This document shows, piece by piece, positions 35,289 to 44,130 of a DNA stretch of 64,000 nt (position 1 is its first letter; each line of letters begins with the position of its first letter). The translations under genes were made by a program, and so were the position numbers. Below the pieces are notes generated by a model. The model was not told the DNA's origin. It searched no databases and was given only the letters and a program-made list of their open reading frames with translations. Origin of the DNA: Brumimicrobium mesophilum (GTDB lineage Bacteria > Bacteroidota > Bacteroidia > Flavobacteriales_D > Crocinitomicaceae); the NCBI RefSeq assembly GCF_003025005.1, contig NZ_PVSS01000012.1:62001-126000 (forward strand), given 5' to 3'.

Positions 35289-36398
35289 ATGATAACTCAA
35301 GAATCAACCTTAAATCGACCCGAGCAATCCTTTATTGAATCTAAATTGTTGGGGAAATTTGCTTTTTTTATACACTTCAGATATGGATATAGCGAAGATA
35401 TGGGACAGCTTTGGAAACCATTAAGTAAGATTCCAGATAAGTTTTACAAAAAAACCTTTGAATTAACCCAATGGGATTCCTACAAGTGGAGTAAAATATA
35501 CATGGAGGGAAAAAAGAATGATAAGAAATTGATTGGTGTTAATCAAGTCCTATTACTTTCTTCGGATGACATGCTGGCTAATGGTTTTAAATACACCACC
35601 AATAAAATTGAAAAAGCCATAGATAAATTAGTGGAAAAAGGATATACGAATATTGGACTTGGAGCGCTAACTTCTCCAATGACCCTTGGTGGAAAAATGT
35701 TGAAAAACAGAAAAGATATTTCAATTACAAATGGGAATGCTTTTACAGCAGTTTCCATTTACAATGGAATTCTGGAATTAATGAAAATAGACGAAAGCTT
35801 GATTGAACATCAATCGATTGTTGGTGCAACCGGTAGTGTAGGTTCATTAGTCGCAAAAATGCTGGTCAAAAACAATTGTGGAGTAAAGCTGCAACTTGTA
35901 GCGCGTAATTTGAAGAAGTTAGAAGCGTTAAAAAAGGAATTAATTGCGATTTCTCCAAAGGCAGACATTGAAGTAAGTATTGATTTGAAGGATATTAAAA
36001 AATCTAAATTAGTTACGCTTTTAACAGCGAGTACCGAAAATTTAATGCGTTCTGAAATATTGCAAAAAGGGGCGTTTATTCTGGATGGAACACAACCTAG
36101 AAATACCTCGCCAGAACTAATTGAAGAAAGACCAGACCTCACAGTTGTTGATGGTGGAATTATTAGTATTCCAGGAATTCGTCTACAAAATGGGGGTATG
36201 GGATTACCCGAAAATAATTTTTATGCGTGTTTTTCTGAGACTTTACTTTTAACTTTGGAAGGATACAAAGAACATTTCTCAATAGGAAATCCAACCCTTG
36301 AACAAGGAGAGTACATTAATAAACTTGCTCAGAAACATAAAAAATACGGTTTTCAGTTAGCTGAATTCACAAGTTTTGGAAATCCAATCAGTTTTTAG
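35289..36398 (+). CDS. Acyl-ACP reductase-like protein (AAR-type Rossmann oxidoreductase)
   Basis: A 369-residue protein whose layout matches cyanobacterial long-chain acyl-ACP reductase, which reduces fatty acyl-ACP to aldehyde. Shared features in order are GLGALTSPMTLGG (about 123-135), SITNGNAFTAVSIYNGI (145-161), the nucleotide-binding IVGATGSVGS (177-186), LVARNLKKLEAL (203-214), ILDGTQPRN (264-272), a VVDGGII strand (286-292) and NFYACFSETLLLTLEGY (310-326). In AAR the Cys of that last block is catalytic, and it is kept here as Cys314. No aldehyde deformylating oxygenase is adjacent. A FAD enzyme starts 10 bases downstream. The substrate is inferred from motifs alone. Confidence 0.7.
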   Translation: MITQESTLNRPEQSFIESKLLGKFAFFIHFRYGYSEDMGQLWKPLSKIPDKFYKKTFELTQWDSYKWSKIYMEGKKNDKKLIGVNQVLLLSSDDMLANGFKYTTNKIEKAIDKLVEKGYTNIGLGALTSPMTLGGKMLKNRKDISITNGNAFTAVSIYNGILELMKIDESLIEHQSIVGATGSVGSLVAKMLVKNNCGVKLQLVARNLKKLEALKKELIAISPKADIEVSIDLKDIKKSKLVTLLTASTENLMRSEILQKGAFILDGTQPRNTSPELIEERPDLTVVDGGIISIPGIRLQNGGMGLPENNFYACFSETLLLTLEGYKEHFSIGNPTLEQGEYINKLAQKHKKYGFQLAEFTSFGNPISF

Positions 36399-36408
36399 AA
36401 TCAATGTT

Positions 36409-37722
36409 ATGCAAAAGAAAAAAATAGTTTTTATTGGGTGTGGTTATGTTTCTGTGTGGGCATTTAAATCGCTTTATTCAAAATTCAAATCACAAATCAA
36501 AAATGGAGAAGTCGAAATCACTTTACTTTCTAAAAGTGCTGGACACGATTTTCATGGATTCACAGGTGAATTTATTAATGGTTTTTTACCCCTCAAATTT
36601 AGATCTACACCACATGAAAACTTATTTAGGCATTCAAAGTATATTCAAGGTAAGCTGTTGAAGATTAATCCGGAAAACCAAATCATTTCCTATTGTAACG
36701 AAGAAAATGGAGAAATTGGCACATTAGATTATGATCATGTAATAGTAGGAGCTGGTTCATACGATCATTTTCAATCTATTCATGGAGCAAATGAGTATGG
36801 ATTAAGCGTAAAAAAAGCCAATGGAATTAGCCAATTACGAAAAAAGCTGATTCAAAATTTGATTAAAGCTGAATTGTCTGGTGACCCGAAAGAGATAAAT
36901 CACTTGCTGAGTTTTACGGTTGTTGGGGCTGGCTTGGCAGGAGTGGAAGTCAGCGGGAATCTTGTGGAAACATTAAATGACTTGAAAGAAGAATTCCCAA
37001 TTTTGAAGCATGAAGGATTCAAAGTGAATCTTGTTTATTCAAGTGACGAGATATTGCCACAGCTCGAGAAGAAAAAAGTGTTGAGAAATTATAGTATAAA
37101 AACACTTCGGAAATTGGGGGTAAATCTTTACTCAAATTCACGAGTTCAATCAATAAATGATTATTCTGTTGAATTTTCAAATGGTGAAAATCTTCCGACT
37201 TCTTTTGTTGTTTTTACAACCGGACAAACAAATGATGCTTTCATAGATAACGTGAAGTCTGAAGCGAAATACAATAATAGAATTACAGTCAAATCAACAC
37301 TTCAAAGTGAAGCGTATGAAAATGTTTGGTCTGGAGGTGATGCTGCAATCGTCAAAAGGCCATATTTTGAAAAGACTTGTAATCACGATGCATTATGGGC
37401 CATTAAGCACGGGTCAAGAATTGGGAAGAATATTTCACGAACATTAAAGGGCAAAGAACCAGGTAGTTTTAAGTATCCTGGATTAGGTCAGACAGCGGCT
37501 TTTTATAAAAACAAGGCCATTTTAGAAATTTATAGTATACCTATAACTGGAAGATTAGCCTTTATGGTTAGAATAGGTTTCTTTCTTTATTTTATGCCTT
37601 CACGCAAGAATGCCTTTAAGGCGTTGAAATCCATTCTTTTTGATAAAGATCAAAGAAAGGAAGGTTGGAAATCAATTATTTCTAATGAAAGAGCGAAGGT
37701 CAATCTTAAAAATGCAGTTTAA
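36409..37722 (+). CDS. NAD(P)/FAD-dependent oxidoreductase, NDH-2-like
   Basis: A 437-residue pyridine-nucleotide-disulfide-type flavoprotein resembling type II NADH dehydrogenases. The ATG giving MQKKKIVFIGCGYVSVW is chosen because it puts the FAD-binding GxGxxS at the very N-terminus; an upstream start would overlap the previous gene. Other landmarks are DHVIVGAGSYD near residue 117, the second dinucleotide-binding VVGAGLAGVEVSGNL (about 166-180) and WSGGDAAIVKRP near 304-315. It is tightly linked (10 bases) to the AAR-like gene, so it may supply or take electrons for it, or oxidise a product. A quinone-reactive C-terminal helix is possible. Confidence 0.85.
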   Translation: MQKKKIVFIGCGYVSVWAFKSLYSKFKSQIKNGEVEITLLSKSAGHDFHGFTGEFINGFLPLKFRSTPHENLFRHSKYIQGKLLKINPENQIISYCNEENGEIGTLDYDHVIVGAGSYDHFQSIHGANEYGLSVKKANGISQLRKKLIQNLIKAELSGDPKEINHLLSFTVVGAGLAGVEVSGNLVETLNDLKEEFPILKHEGFKVNLVYSSDEILPQLEKKKVLRNYSIKTLRKLGVNLYSNSRVQSINDYSVEFSNGENLPTSFVVFTTGQTNDAFIDNVKSEAKYNNRITVKSTLQSEAYENVWSGGDAAIVKRPYFEKTCNHDALWAIKHGSRIGKNISRTLKGKEPGSFKYPGLGQTAAFYKNKAILEIYSIPITGRLAFMVRIGFFLYFMPSRKNAFKALKSILFDKDQRKEGWKSIISNERAKVNLKNAV

Positions 37723-37862
37723 GGATGGTTTGGCAACTGCTCTTTTTTTAATTATTGAGTCTATTTGGCAAGGCAATTAAATTCATATTTAATGCTCTAT
37801 CTTCTAGCTCACTCTAAAGATTTTTATCGGACCTAATCCCTAATCCTAGCTACTGCTCTAAA

Positions 37863-37898
37863 TTCATCTCGCTCTACCAAGATTTATTGCGAGATGAA
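37863..37898. repeat. Small inverted repeat
   Basis: TTCATCTCGC (37863-37872) and GCGAGATGAA (37889-37898) form a 10-base stem around 16 bases, upstream of the prolyl oligopeptidase gene. A related CGAGAT-TTT-ATCTCG palindrome lies at 48847-48861. Neither has a T-run. Confidence 0.5.
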
Positions 37899-37962
37899 AT
37901 GTCGTAATAAAGCTTGTTCCCGCATTTTCCTTATATTTATACAATTCAAAAATTATAGAACC

Positions 37963-40119
37963 ATGTATAAAAAGCTATTAATCATTCCAATCCTTGGAAG
38001 CTTGCTTGTTGGGTGTAATGCAGACAATCAAGAAAAAGTAGAAAAAGAAGAAATGAAAACAAGTTTAACCTATCCTGTAACGGAAGAAGGAAATGATGTC
38101 GATACTATATTTGATAGAGTAATTGCCGATCCTTACCGTTGGTTAGAAGACGATATGAGTGATGAAACAGCGGAATGGGTGAAAGCTCAAAACAAAGTGA
38201 CTTTCGATTATTTGAAGGAGATTCCTTACCGGGAAGAATTAAAAGACCGTTTATCTGAAATCTGGAATTATGAAAAAGTTTCAGCTCCACGAAAAAGAGG
38301 AGATTATGTTTATTATTATAAAAATGATGGGCTTCAAAATCAATATGTTGTGTACAGAAAAGATGCAGAAGGAAACGAAGAAGTTTTCCTTGATCCAAAT
38401 ACTTTCTCAGAAGACGGAACAACATCTTTGGGTCAGTTGTCATTCACAGAAGATGGAACGCTAGCTGCTTATGCTATTTCTGAAGGTGGTTCGGATTGGA
38501 GAAAAGTCATCATAATGGATGCTGTAAAGAATGAAATTATCGAAGACACATTAATCGATGTGAAATTCTCAGGACTTTCTTGGAAAAACAATGATGGATT
38601 CTATTATAGTAGCTACGACAAGCCAAAAGGAAGTGAATTATCTGCTAAAACGGATCAACACAAATTGTATTACCATAAACTAGGGACAGCTCAATCAGAT
38701 GATCAAGTTGTTTATGGAGCAACTGCAGAACAAAAAAGAAGATATGTTGGAGGAAGTGTTTCTAAAGACGGAAAATATCTATTTATTTCTGGATCTGTTT
38801 CAACTTCAGGAAATGAGTTGAGTGTTCTAGATTTATCTAACCCAAATGCGAAAATCAAACCATTGGTTACAGGATTTGATCAAGATGCAGGAGTCGTGAC
38901 AACGAAAGACGAAACATTCTATATTTCTACAAACCTAAATGCGCCAAACAAGCGTTTAGTGAAAACAACATTTGAAAATCCAACAACAGACAATTGGGTA
39001 GATGTAATTCCAGAAACAGAAAATGTTCTTTCTATCTCAAAAGGAGCAGGATATTTCTTTGCGCAATATATGGTTGATGCCATTTCTGAAGTGAAACAAT
39101 ATGATTATGACGGAAAAATGATTCGTTCAATCGATTTACCAGGAATTGGTTCTGCGGGTGGATTCGGTGGAAAAGACGAAGACGAAGTATTGTATTATTC
39201 TTTCACGAATTACATTACTCCAGGAAGTGTTTTCGAATTTAATCCAGAAGCAGGGACTTCAACAGATTACTGGAAACCAGAAATAGACTTTAATCCAGAT
39301 AACTTTGTTTCAGAACAAGTTTTTTATACTTCAAAAGATGGAACAAAAGTTCCGATGATTATCACCCACAAAAAAGGATTGAAAATGGATGGAAAAAATC
39401 CAACGATTCTTTACGGTTATGGAGGATTTAACGTGAGTTTGACACCATCATTCTCAGTAGCCAATGTTGTATGGATGGAAAACGGCGGAATTTACGCAGT
39501 TCCAAATCTTCGTGGAGGAGGTGAATACGGTAAAGAATGGCACAATGCAGGAACGAAAATGCAAAAGCAGAATGTTTTTGATGACTTTATCAGTGCAGCG
39601 AAATACTTAAAAGATAAAAATTACACTTCATCTGATTACTTGGCATTACGTGGAGGATCAAACGGAGGTCTTTTAGTGGGTGCAGTGATGACGCAAGAAC
39701 CAGAATTAGCAAGAGTTGCTTTACCAGCCGTTGGAGTTTTGGATATGATTCGCTACCACACATTTACTGCAGGAGCAGGTTGGGCGTATGACTACGGAAC
39801 AGCTGAAGATTCTCAAGAAATGTTAGATTATTTATTGGGTTATTCGCCAGTTCACAACGTGAAAGAAGGAACAAGTTACCCAGCAACAATGATTACTACA
39901 GGAGATCACGACGATAGAGTAGTGCCAGCGCATTCATTTAAATTTGCGGCAGAACTTCAAAAGAAAAACACAGGTGATTCACCAATGTTGATTCGTATCG
40001 AAGTAAACGCAGGTCACGGAGCAGGAACACCAGTAAGTAAAACAATCGAGCAATATGCCGATATATATGGATTTACTTTCTATAATATGGGAGTAACTGA
40101 ATTAGGAACTACGAAATAG
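37963..40119 (+). CDS. Prolyl oligopeptidase lipoprotein (S9A)
   Basis: A 718-residue serine peptidase of family S9A that cleaves short peptides after proline. The start MYKKLLIIP is chosen because it gives a lipoprotein signal with lipobox LVGC at residues 15-18. A DPYRWLEDD block (about 49-57) opens the beta-propeller, followed by the hydrolase domain with PTILYGYGGFNVS. The nucleophile is Ser566 in RGGSNGGLL, the acid lies in GDHDDRVVPAHS, and His685 is in AGHGAGTP. The signal and lipobox suggest envelope location, typical of Bacteroidota S9A enzymes. The gene is single with its own terminator. Confidence 0.95.
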   Translation: MYKKLLIIPILGSLLVGCNADNQEKVEKEEMKTSLTYPVTEEGNDVDTIFDRVIADPYRWLEDDMSDETAEWVKAQNKVTFDYLKEIPYREELKDRLSEIWNYEKVSAPRKRGDYVYYYKNDGLQNQYVVYRKDAEGNEEVFLDPNTFSEDGTTSLGQLSFTEDGTLAAYAISEGGSDWRKVIIMDAVKNEIIEDTLIDVKFSGLSWKNNDGFYYSSYDKPKGSELSAKTDQHKLYYHKLGTAQSDDQVVYGATAEQKRRYVGGSVSKDGKYLFISGSVSTSGNELSVLDLSNPNAKIKPLVTGFDQDAGVVTTKDETFYISTNLNAPNKRLVKTTFENPTTDNWVDVIPETENVLSISKGAGYFFAQYMVDAISEVKQYDYDGKMIRSIDLPGIGSAGGFGGKDEDEVLYYSFTNYITPGSVFEFNPEAGTSTDYWKPEIDFNPDNFVSEQVFYTSKDGTKVPMIITHKKGLKMDGKNPTILYGYGGFNVSLTPSFSVANVVWMENGGIYAVPNLRGGGEYGKEWHNAGTKMQKQNVFDDFISAAKYLKDKNYTSSDYLALRGGSNGGLLVGAVMTQEPELARVALPAVGVLDMIRYHTFTAGAGWAYDYGTAEDSQEMLDYLLGYSPVHNVKEGTSYPATMITTGDHDDRVVPAHSFKFAAELQKKNTGDSPMLIRIEVNAGHGAGTPVSKTIEQYADIYGFTFYNMGVTELGTTK

Positions 40120-40163
40120 AGAATTACGAATTTTGTAGTTGATATTTTAGTAGTTGATATTTT

Positions 40164-40198
40164 AAAGGCCTTTCGATTGATTTCGGAAGGCTTTTTTT
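40164..40198 (+). terminator. Terminator after the prolyl oligopeptidase gene
   Basis: AAAGGCCTTTCG pairs imperfectly with CGGAAGGCTTT around an 8-base loop and runs into seven T. A short direct repeat (TAGTTGATATTTTA, two copies) lies just before it. Confidence 0.75.
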
Positions 40199-40268
40199 AA
40201 TTATATACATATCATTTTTTAGGATAAAAGCTTAAATAAAAAGTAAATTAAAATGATTTGGTAGATGT

Positions 40269-40300
40269 CTCCCTCTTTGGAGAGGGATTAAGGGAGAGGA
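40269..40300. repeat. G-rich hairpin repeat, copy 1
   Basis: CCCTCTTTGGAGAGGG is a small hairpin followed by GATTAAGGGAGAGGA. The same arrangement recurs at 43642-43675 with a CCTCCCCATTTTGGAGGGG core. The two define a dispersed intergenic repeat family. Confidence 0.6.
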
Positions 40301-40413
40301 CTTCAACTCAGCGTTTGTCTTTGATACTCATTTCAATATGTATCTCCTTTCTTTTCAATCGACCTAAATAGTTTTATATTTACCTTAATCATAACAATTT
40401 CCAAAGCACATTC

Positions 40414-40737
40414 GTGAAAAACAGAGAAGTGATCAATAAAACAGCTAAATACACTGCCATTACCCTTGTAACTATTCTAAATCTTTTGGTTCTGCTAATG
40501 TGGCTGGGACACCTATCGTTTGGACATGGTTTAGGTGATATTGCTTATTTAGGATATTACACTCTATTAGCAGCGGTGGGTTACATTACGGTTATTGTAA
40601 ACAAAAACACTTATGTCAACCTGTTTCTAATCTTGGTTTTCATCATCGCCAACTTTTTATTTATACAAAAAGCTACAATTGGAAGAGGGCCAGAACAGCG
40701 ATGGGATGGAAATTTCTTAGTTTTATCCGAAACTTAA
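40414..40737 (+). CDS. Small membrane protein, unknown function
   Basis: A 107-residue hydrophobic protein with a GTG start at its predicted N-terminus (MKNREVINKTAKYT). It has three predicted helices, about 15-38 (ITLVTILNLLVLLMWLG), 45-65 and 70-90. The C-terminus is charged and ends WDGNFLVLSET. I recognise no family. It lies between the prolyl oligopeptidase terminator and the OsmC gene, same direction, and probably has its own promoter. Confidence 0.5.
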   Translation: MKNREVINKTAKYTAITLVTILNLLVLLMWLGHLSFGHGLGDIAYLGYYTLLAAVGYITVIVNKNTYVNLFLILVFIIANFLFIQKATIGRGPEQRWDGNFLVLSET

Positions 40738-40889
40738 TATTTTAATCTAAGTTTCATAATTTAAATTCAAAACGTCCAAATACGTGAACTATTTCTCCCT
40801 TTGGCTATTCTTTTCTTCCTTTTTCTATTCTTAGACTTGTATTCAATTCATATTCTCCGTAAAATAGATTTCAAATAAAAAAAACATCT

Positions 40890-41288
40890 ATGAGTTCAAT
40901 AAAATCAAAAACCTTAAACGATAATTACGAAATTGAAATTAAATCAATATCGGGGCATAGCATCACTGTAGATGAACCTTTATCGCTAGGTGGACAAAAC
41001 AAGGGAATGTCACCTGATGAATTAATCATCGCGGCATTGGCTGGATGTACTTCTGCAACTTTAAAAATGTATGCGCAGCGCAAAGAGTGGGATTTAAAAG
41101 AAGTACATACAGATATCCAACTAATCAAAGGTGAAAAAACCGGAGATTTACCTTCAATTCATAGAGATATTGTGCTAGAAGGCGATTTAGATGATAAACA
41201 AAAAGCACGTTTAATGATTATCGCTGATAAATGTCCAATTCATAAATTAATCTCAGGACAAGTTCAAATCAATTCAGCTTTGGTTTAA
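40890..41288 (+). CDS. OsmC family peroxiredoxin-like protein
   Basis: A 132-residue OsmC-type protein that detoxifies organic hydroperoxides in the cytoplasm. The fold is seen in the N-terminal strands, then IIAALAGCTSATLKMYAQRKEW with the first conserved Cys (about residue 52) and the second in ADKCPIHKLISGQV (about 115). Both redox Cys are present. OsmC/YhfA members can also act on sulfur-containing compounds, which is of interest because the next genes look sulfur-related. It is separated from them by 121 bases and a possible regulatory site. Confidence 0.92.
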   Translation: MSSIKSKTLNDNYEIEIKSISGHSITVDEPLSLGGQNKGMSPDELIIAALAGCTSATLKMYAQRKEWDLKEVHTDIQLIKGEKTGDLPSIHRDIVLEGDLDDKQKARLMIIADKCPIHKLISGQVQINSALV

Positions 41289-41362
41289 TATGTCGAAAAG
41301 TTTCTAAACTGCTCATTCCTCGTTTCCGGTCCTTGTAAAATTCGTTAAAAACAGGGTTGGTG

Positions 41363-41405
41363 TAACATAAGTCACGTTGTGAATGAAACACATCTTCTAT
41401 ATTTG
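41363..41405 (+). promoter_or_regulatory. Putative regulator site and -7 element of the 41410 gene
   Basis: TAACATAAGTCA at 41363-41374 is close to a TAAC-N4-GTTA inverted repeat of the kind bound by Crp/Fnr-like factors (one mismatch). It ends 23 bases before TATATTTG (41398-41405), a good -7 element. The spacing would place the site near -43, as for activation. The assignment to a regulator family is inference. Confidence 0.4.
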
Positions 41406-41409
41406 AACT

Positions 41410-41808
41410 GTGATAAAAAAACAGGAGAATAGAATTTTACTATATTTTCAGGTATTGGCCCTTGGGCTGATACTTGTTTTTTCGCCTTGTTCTGTGCGAA
41501 ACTCTATTCAAGATTCCCTCAATTTAACCCAAACTGGAGTTACAAATAAAAGTAAAACCACAAATCAATTTGAGGAACTTTGTACAGCTTTTTCAGTTGA
41601 TGTTGCTGGAGACAATCCTATTCAAAAAATAAATACAACTCCCGAACTTCCTGAGTTGGGAAACAATCAAAACCTTATTTCTCAAGTCAATTGGGGATTT
41701 GCACAAGGTTTAGCTTTTAATCATTACCAATCTCCATCAAAAGTAAAAGACAAAACTCCTTTGTATCTTTTACATCAACAATTCAAAGTCTACCTGCAAG
41801 AGGCGTAA
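41410..41808 (+). CDS. Hypothetical protein with N-terminal membrane anchor
   Basis: A 132-residue protein from a GTG start. Residues about 9-27 (ILLYFQVLALGLILVFSPC) form a helix or signal and end next to SPCSVRNSIQ. The remaining part is polar with no known domain. The GTG lies only 5 bases after the -7 element, so the transcript would be nearly leaderless; the true start may be different. It precedes the SoxB-like gene by 151 bases in the same direction. A shared role is possible but nothing in the sequence shows it. Confidence 0.5.
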   Translation: MIKKQENRILLYFQVLALGLILVFSPCSVRNSIQDSLNLTQTGVTNKSKTTNQFEELCTAFSVDVAGDNPIQKINTTPELPELGNNQNLISQVNWGFAQGLAFNHYQSPSKVKDKTPLYLLHQQFKVYLQEA

Positions 41809-41959
41809 TTGTATAGAATAGCATCCTGCTTTCTGTTCCGTTCTGAAGTACGCAATCCTTCAATTATTCAATACATTTATTAGGGCCGAATTTTGGCTCA
41901 ATAGCTTTAAACTTTTTCAATTTTAAAATTGATGAGGTTCAACGCTTAAATTTATTCAA

Positions 41960-43612
41960 ATGAAAAAAATATTTTCAATCCTTGTTGCAGGTAGTTTTTT
42001 AACTGCTTGTGGATCAAACTCAACAAATAATCAATCAGAAACTAAAAAATCAGAACAGATTTCGGACAATAGTGGTGATACCATAACCATCCTGCAAACA
42101 GCCGACATTCATGGTCAATTAGAAGTACACGATGAACTTTTCTGGGAAAACGATGAAATTACCTTTAGAAGACTCGGAGGAATGGCCAATATGAAAACCT
42201 TGTTTGATATGGAGCGCAATAAAAACCCTGAAGGAACAATTATTCTTGATGGTGGAGATTTAATTCAAGGTGGTGCAGTGGCAGCACTTTCTGAAGGAGC
42301 AGCATTTTCCAATATTGTTAAGTCCATGAATTACGACTTCTTAATTCCGGGGAATTGGGAGGTAGTTTATGGAAAAGAGAAAATGATTAATGTTTTGAAG
42401 GCCTACGACACACCTGTGATTGCAGCGAACATGTATGACGACGAAACGGAAGAGTTTATTTTCCCGCCTTACTTCATTAAGGATGTAAAAGGGGTGAAAG
42501 TTGGATTCATTTCATATAACGACCCAGATATTCCTGTTCGTCAGAATCCTTCGTTCAGTAAAGGAATTCGCTTTGATCAAGTGCATAAAAACTTAGCAAC
42601 TTTGGTGAATGAACTTAAAGATGAGAAAAAAGTTGATGTTTTATTTGTGGTTACGCACATCGGAATTTCAAAACAATTTGATTTGTCGAATGACCCTACA
42701 TTGAGCAAAGTCGATTATATCTTAGGAAACGACACCCATGAAAGAATCCGTGAACCTTTGCAAGGAGAGTTTTCTAAAGTTACTGAACCTGGAGCATTCG
42801 CTTCATTCGTTGGGAAACTTCAATTGGTGGTAAAAGATGGAAAAATTGAATATGAAGATTATGAGTTGATGGAAGTGGACCCAAAGATTTATGCACCAGA
42901 TCAGAAAGTTGCTGCAGTAATTGAAGAAGAAACAGCGCCTTACAAAGAAAATATCAGTCGAATTTTGGGATATACGTCAACACCGATGTACCGATATTTC
43001 GTGGTCGAAAATCCTATGGATAATTTTATCACAGATGCAGCTCGCTGGAAAACAGGTGCAGACATTTCAATTTCTAACGGATTCCGTTTTAGTCCGCCCT
43101 TAGTGCCTGGAAAAGATGGGAAAGCTGAAATTACCTACGAATATTTATGGAATATGCTTCCTGTAAATGAATATGTAAAAACAGGAAAAGCAACAGGTCA
43201 GCAAATTCATGATTGGATGGAGCAAGAAATTCATAACGTTTTTGCGAAGAATCCAAAAGAGAAATTTGGGGGATGGCTAGTTCGTTTTTCGGGAATGACA
43301 TTGAAATTCGATTCAAGCAAGCCAAAAGGTGAACGTGTAATTGAGATAAAGGTAGGGGAGGAAGCACTAGATTTGAAAAAGGTCTACACTGTTTCTGCTT
43401 GTCGCAGAGAGGGCGAACCCGACCACATGTTATGCAGAATGCCGAATTTAACGGAAACTGAAGTGAAAGAATATACTGTTCATGAAGTGCTCGAAGAATA
43501 CCTAAATGAAAAAGGTACAATTTCTCCAGTGCGAGATGGCCGTGCACAAGCAGTAGATTTGGGAGATAATGTTTTGTCTCAAATGCCAGAATCTGGATAT
43601 CACTTTCATTAA
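41960..43612 (+). CDS. SoxB-like / 5'-nucleotidase family metallophosphoesterase lipoprotein
   Basis: A 550-residue lipoprotein with lipobox LTAC at residues 14-17 (ILVAGSFLTAC). It belongs to the 5'-nucleotidase metallo-phosphoesterase family: QTADIHGQL (46-54), LDGGD (96-100), GNDTHERI and a C-terminal substrate domain. Instead of the usual GNHD/E ligand motif it has GNWEVVYG (131-138), and the C-terminus carries SACRREGEPDHMLCRMPN. From memory SoxB thiosulfohydrolases have a HWEFTYG-type motif at this place, so it reads as SoxB-like rather than as a nucleotidase. It is followed at 92 bases by DoxX and a DsrE-like protein. The activity is inferred. Confidence 0.7.
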   Translation: MKKIFSILVAGSFLTACGSNSTNNQSETKKSEQISDNSGDTITILQTADIHGQLEVHDELFWENDEITFRRLGGMANMKTLFDMERNKNPEGTIILDGGDLIQGGAVAALSEGAAFSNIVKSMNYDFLIPGNWEVVYGKEKMINVLKAYDTPVIAANMYDDETEEFIFPPYFIKDVKGVKVGFISYNDPDIPVRQNPSFSKGIRFDQVHKNLATLVNELKDEKKVDVLFVVTHIGISKQFDLSNDPTLSKVDYILGNDTHERIREPLQGEFSKVTEPGAFASFVGKLQLVVKDGKIEYEDYELMEVDPKIYAPDQKVAAVIEEETAPYKENISRILGYTSTPMYRYFVVENPMDNFITDAARWKTGADISISNGFRFSPPLVPGKDGKAEITYEYLWNMLPVNEYVKTGKATGQQIHDWMEQEIHNVFAKNPKEKFGGWLVRFSGMTLKFDSSKPKGERVIEIKVGEEALDLKKVYTVSACRREGEPDHMLCRMPNLTETEVKEYTVHEVLEEYLNEKGTISPVRDGRAQAVDLGDNVLSQMPESGYHFH

Positions 43613-43641
43613 GCTTTTCACGTAAGAAATAGAAATTTTAT

Positions 43642-43675
43642 TCCTCCCCATTTTGGAGGGGATTAAGGAGGAGGA
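43642..43675. repeat. G-rich hairpin repeat, copy 2
   Basis: CCTCCCC-ATTTT-GGAGGGG forms a hairpin followed by ATTAAGGAGGAGGA, matching copy 1 at 40269-40300 in layout. It lies between the SoxB-like and DoxX genes. The first 17 codons of a possible DoxX extension read through it, which argues against that extension. Confidence 0.6.
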
Positions 43676-43703
43676 TTTATTAAAATATAAAATAGAAATA
43701 GGT

Positions 43704-44123
43704 ATGAAGAATTCGACATTCGAAGTGAAAAAATCTTCGGTAGTTATTTTGCGAATGATGTTATCAGGCATTTTTATTGTGGCGAGCTTAAACCATTTAT
43801 TTAATCTGGAGAAAACCGTTTCACGAATAGAACAAGCCAATTTTGGAGCGATCGGTCAACTTTTGGGTTCGCCGGAAGTGGCCGTTATCGCTTCTGGAAT
43901 ATTAATGCTTATCGCAGGAATAGCTCTTTTTATAGGATTCAAGACCAAATGGGCAGCCATTCTTCTCCTCCTGGTTTTGATTCCAATCACATTAACGATT
44001 CAAGTGGGACAAACGCAAACCATAGGTCCATTATTCAAAAATATAGGACTCGCTGGCGGACTTTTGTTCTTCGCTATGAATGACATTCAATTTCGAATAA
44101 ACTCGGAATCAACTTTAAAATAA
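43704..44123 (+). CDS. DoxX family membrane protein
   Basis: A 139-residue inner-membrane protein of the DoxX / DoxD type with four predicted helices, about 13-30, 53-72, 76-95 and 105-125. The start MKNSTFEVKKSS is used; an upstream in-frame start would run through a hairpin repeat. An N-terminal LRMMLSGIFIVASLNHLFN segment has the family's shape. DoxD/DoxA form thiosulfate:quinone oxidoreductase in archaea, while bacterial DoxX proteins are mostly uncharacterised. It lies between a SoxB-like and a DsrE-like gene (7-base gap to the latter), so the three are probably cotranscribed. Confidence 0.85.
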   Translation: MKNSTFEVKKSSVVILRMMLSGIFIVASLNHLFNLEKTVSRIEQANFGAIGQLLGSPEVAVIASGILMLIAGIALFIGFKTKWAAILLLLVLIPITLTIQVGQTQTIGPLFKNIGLAGGLLFFAMNDIQFRINSESTLK

Positions 44124-44130
44124 AACAATT

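Noticed and set aside
43653-43703. Upstream extension of the DoxX protein (MEGIKEEDLL)
   Set aside because: It would be encoded by a dispersed hairpin repeat; the ATG at 43704 gives a normal DoxX length.
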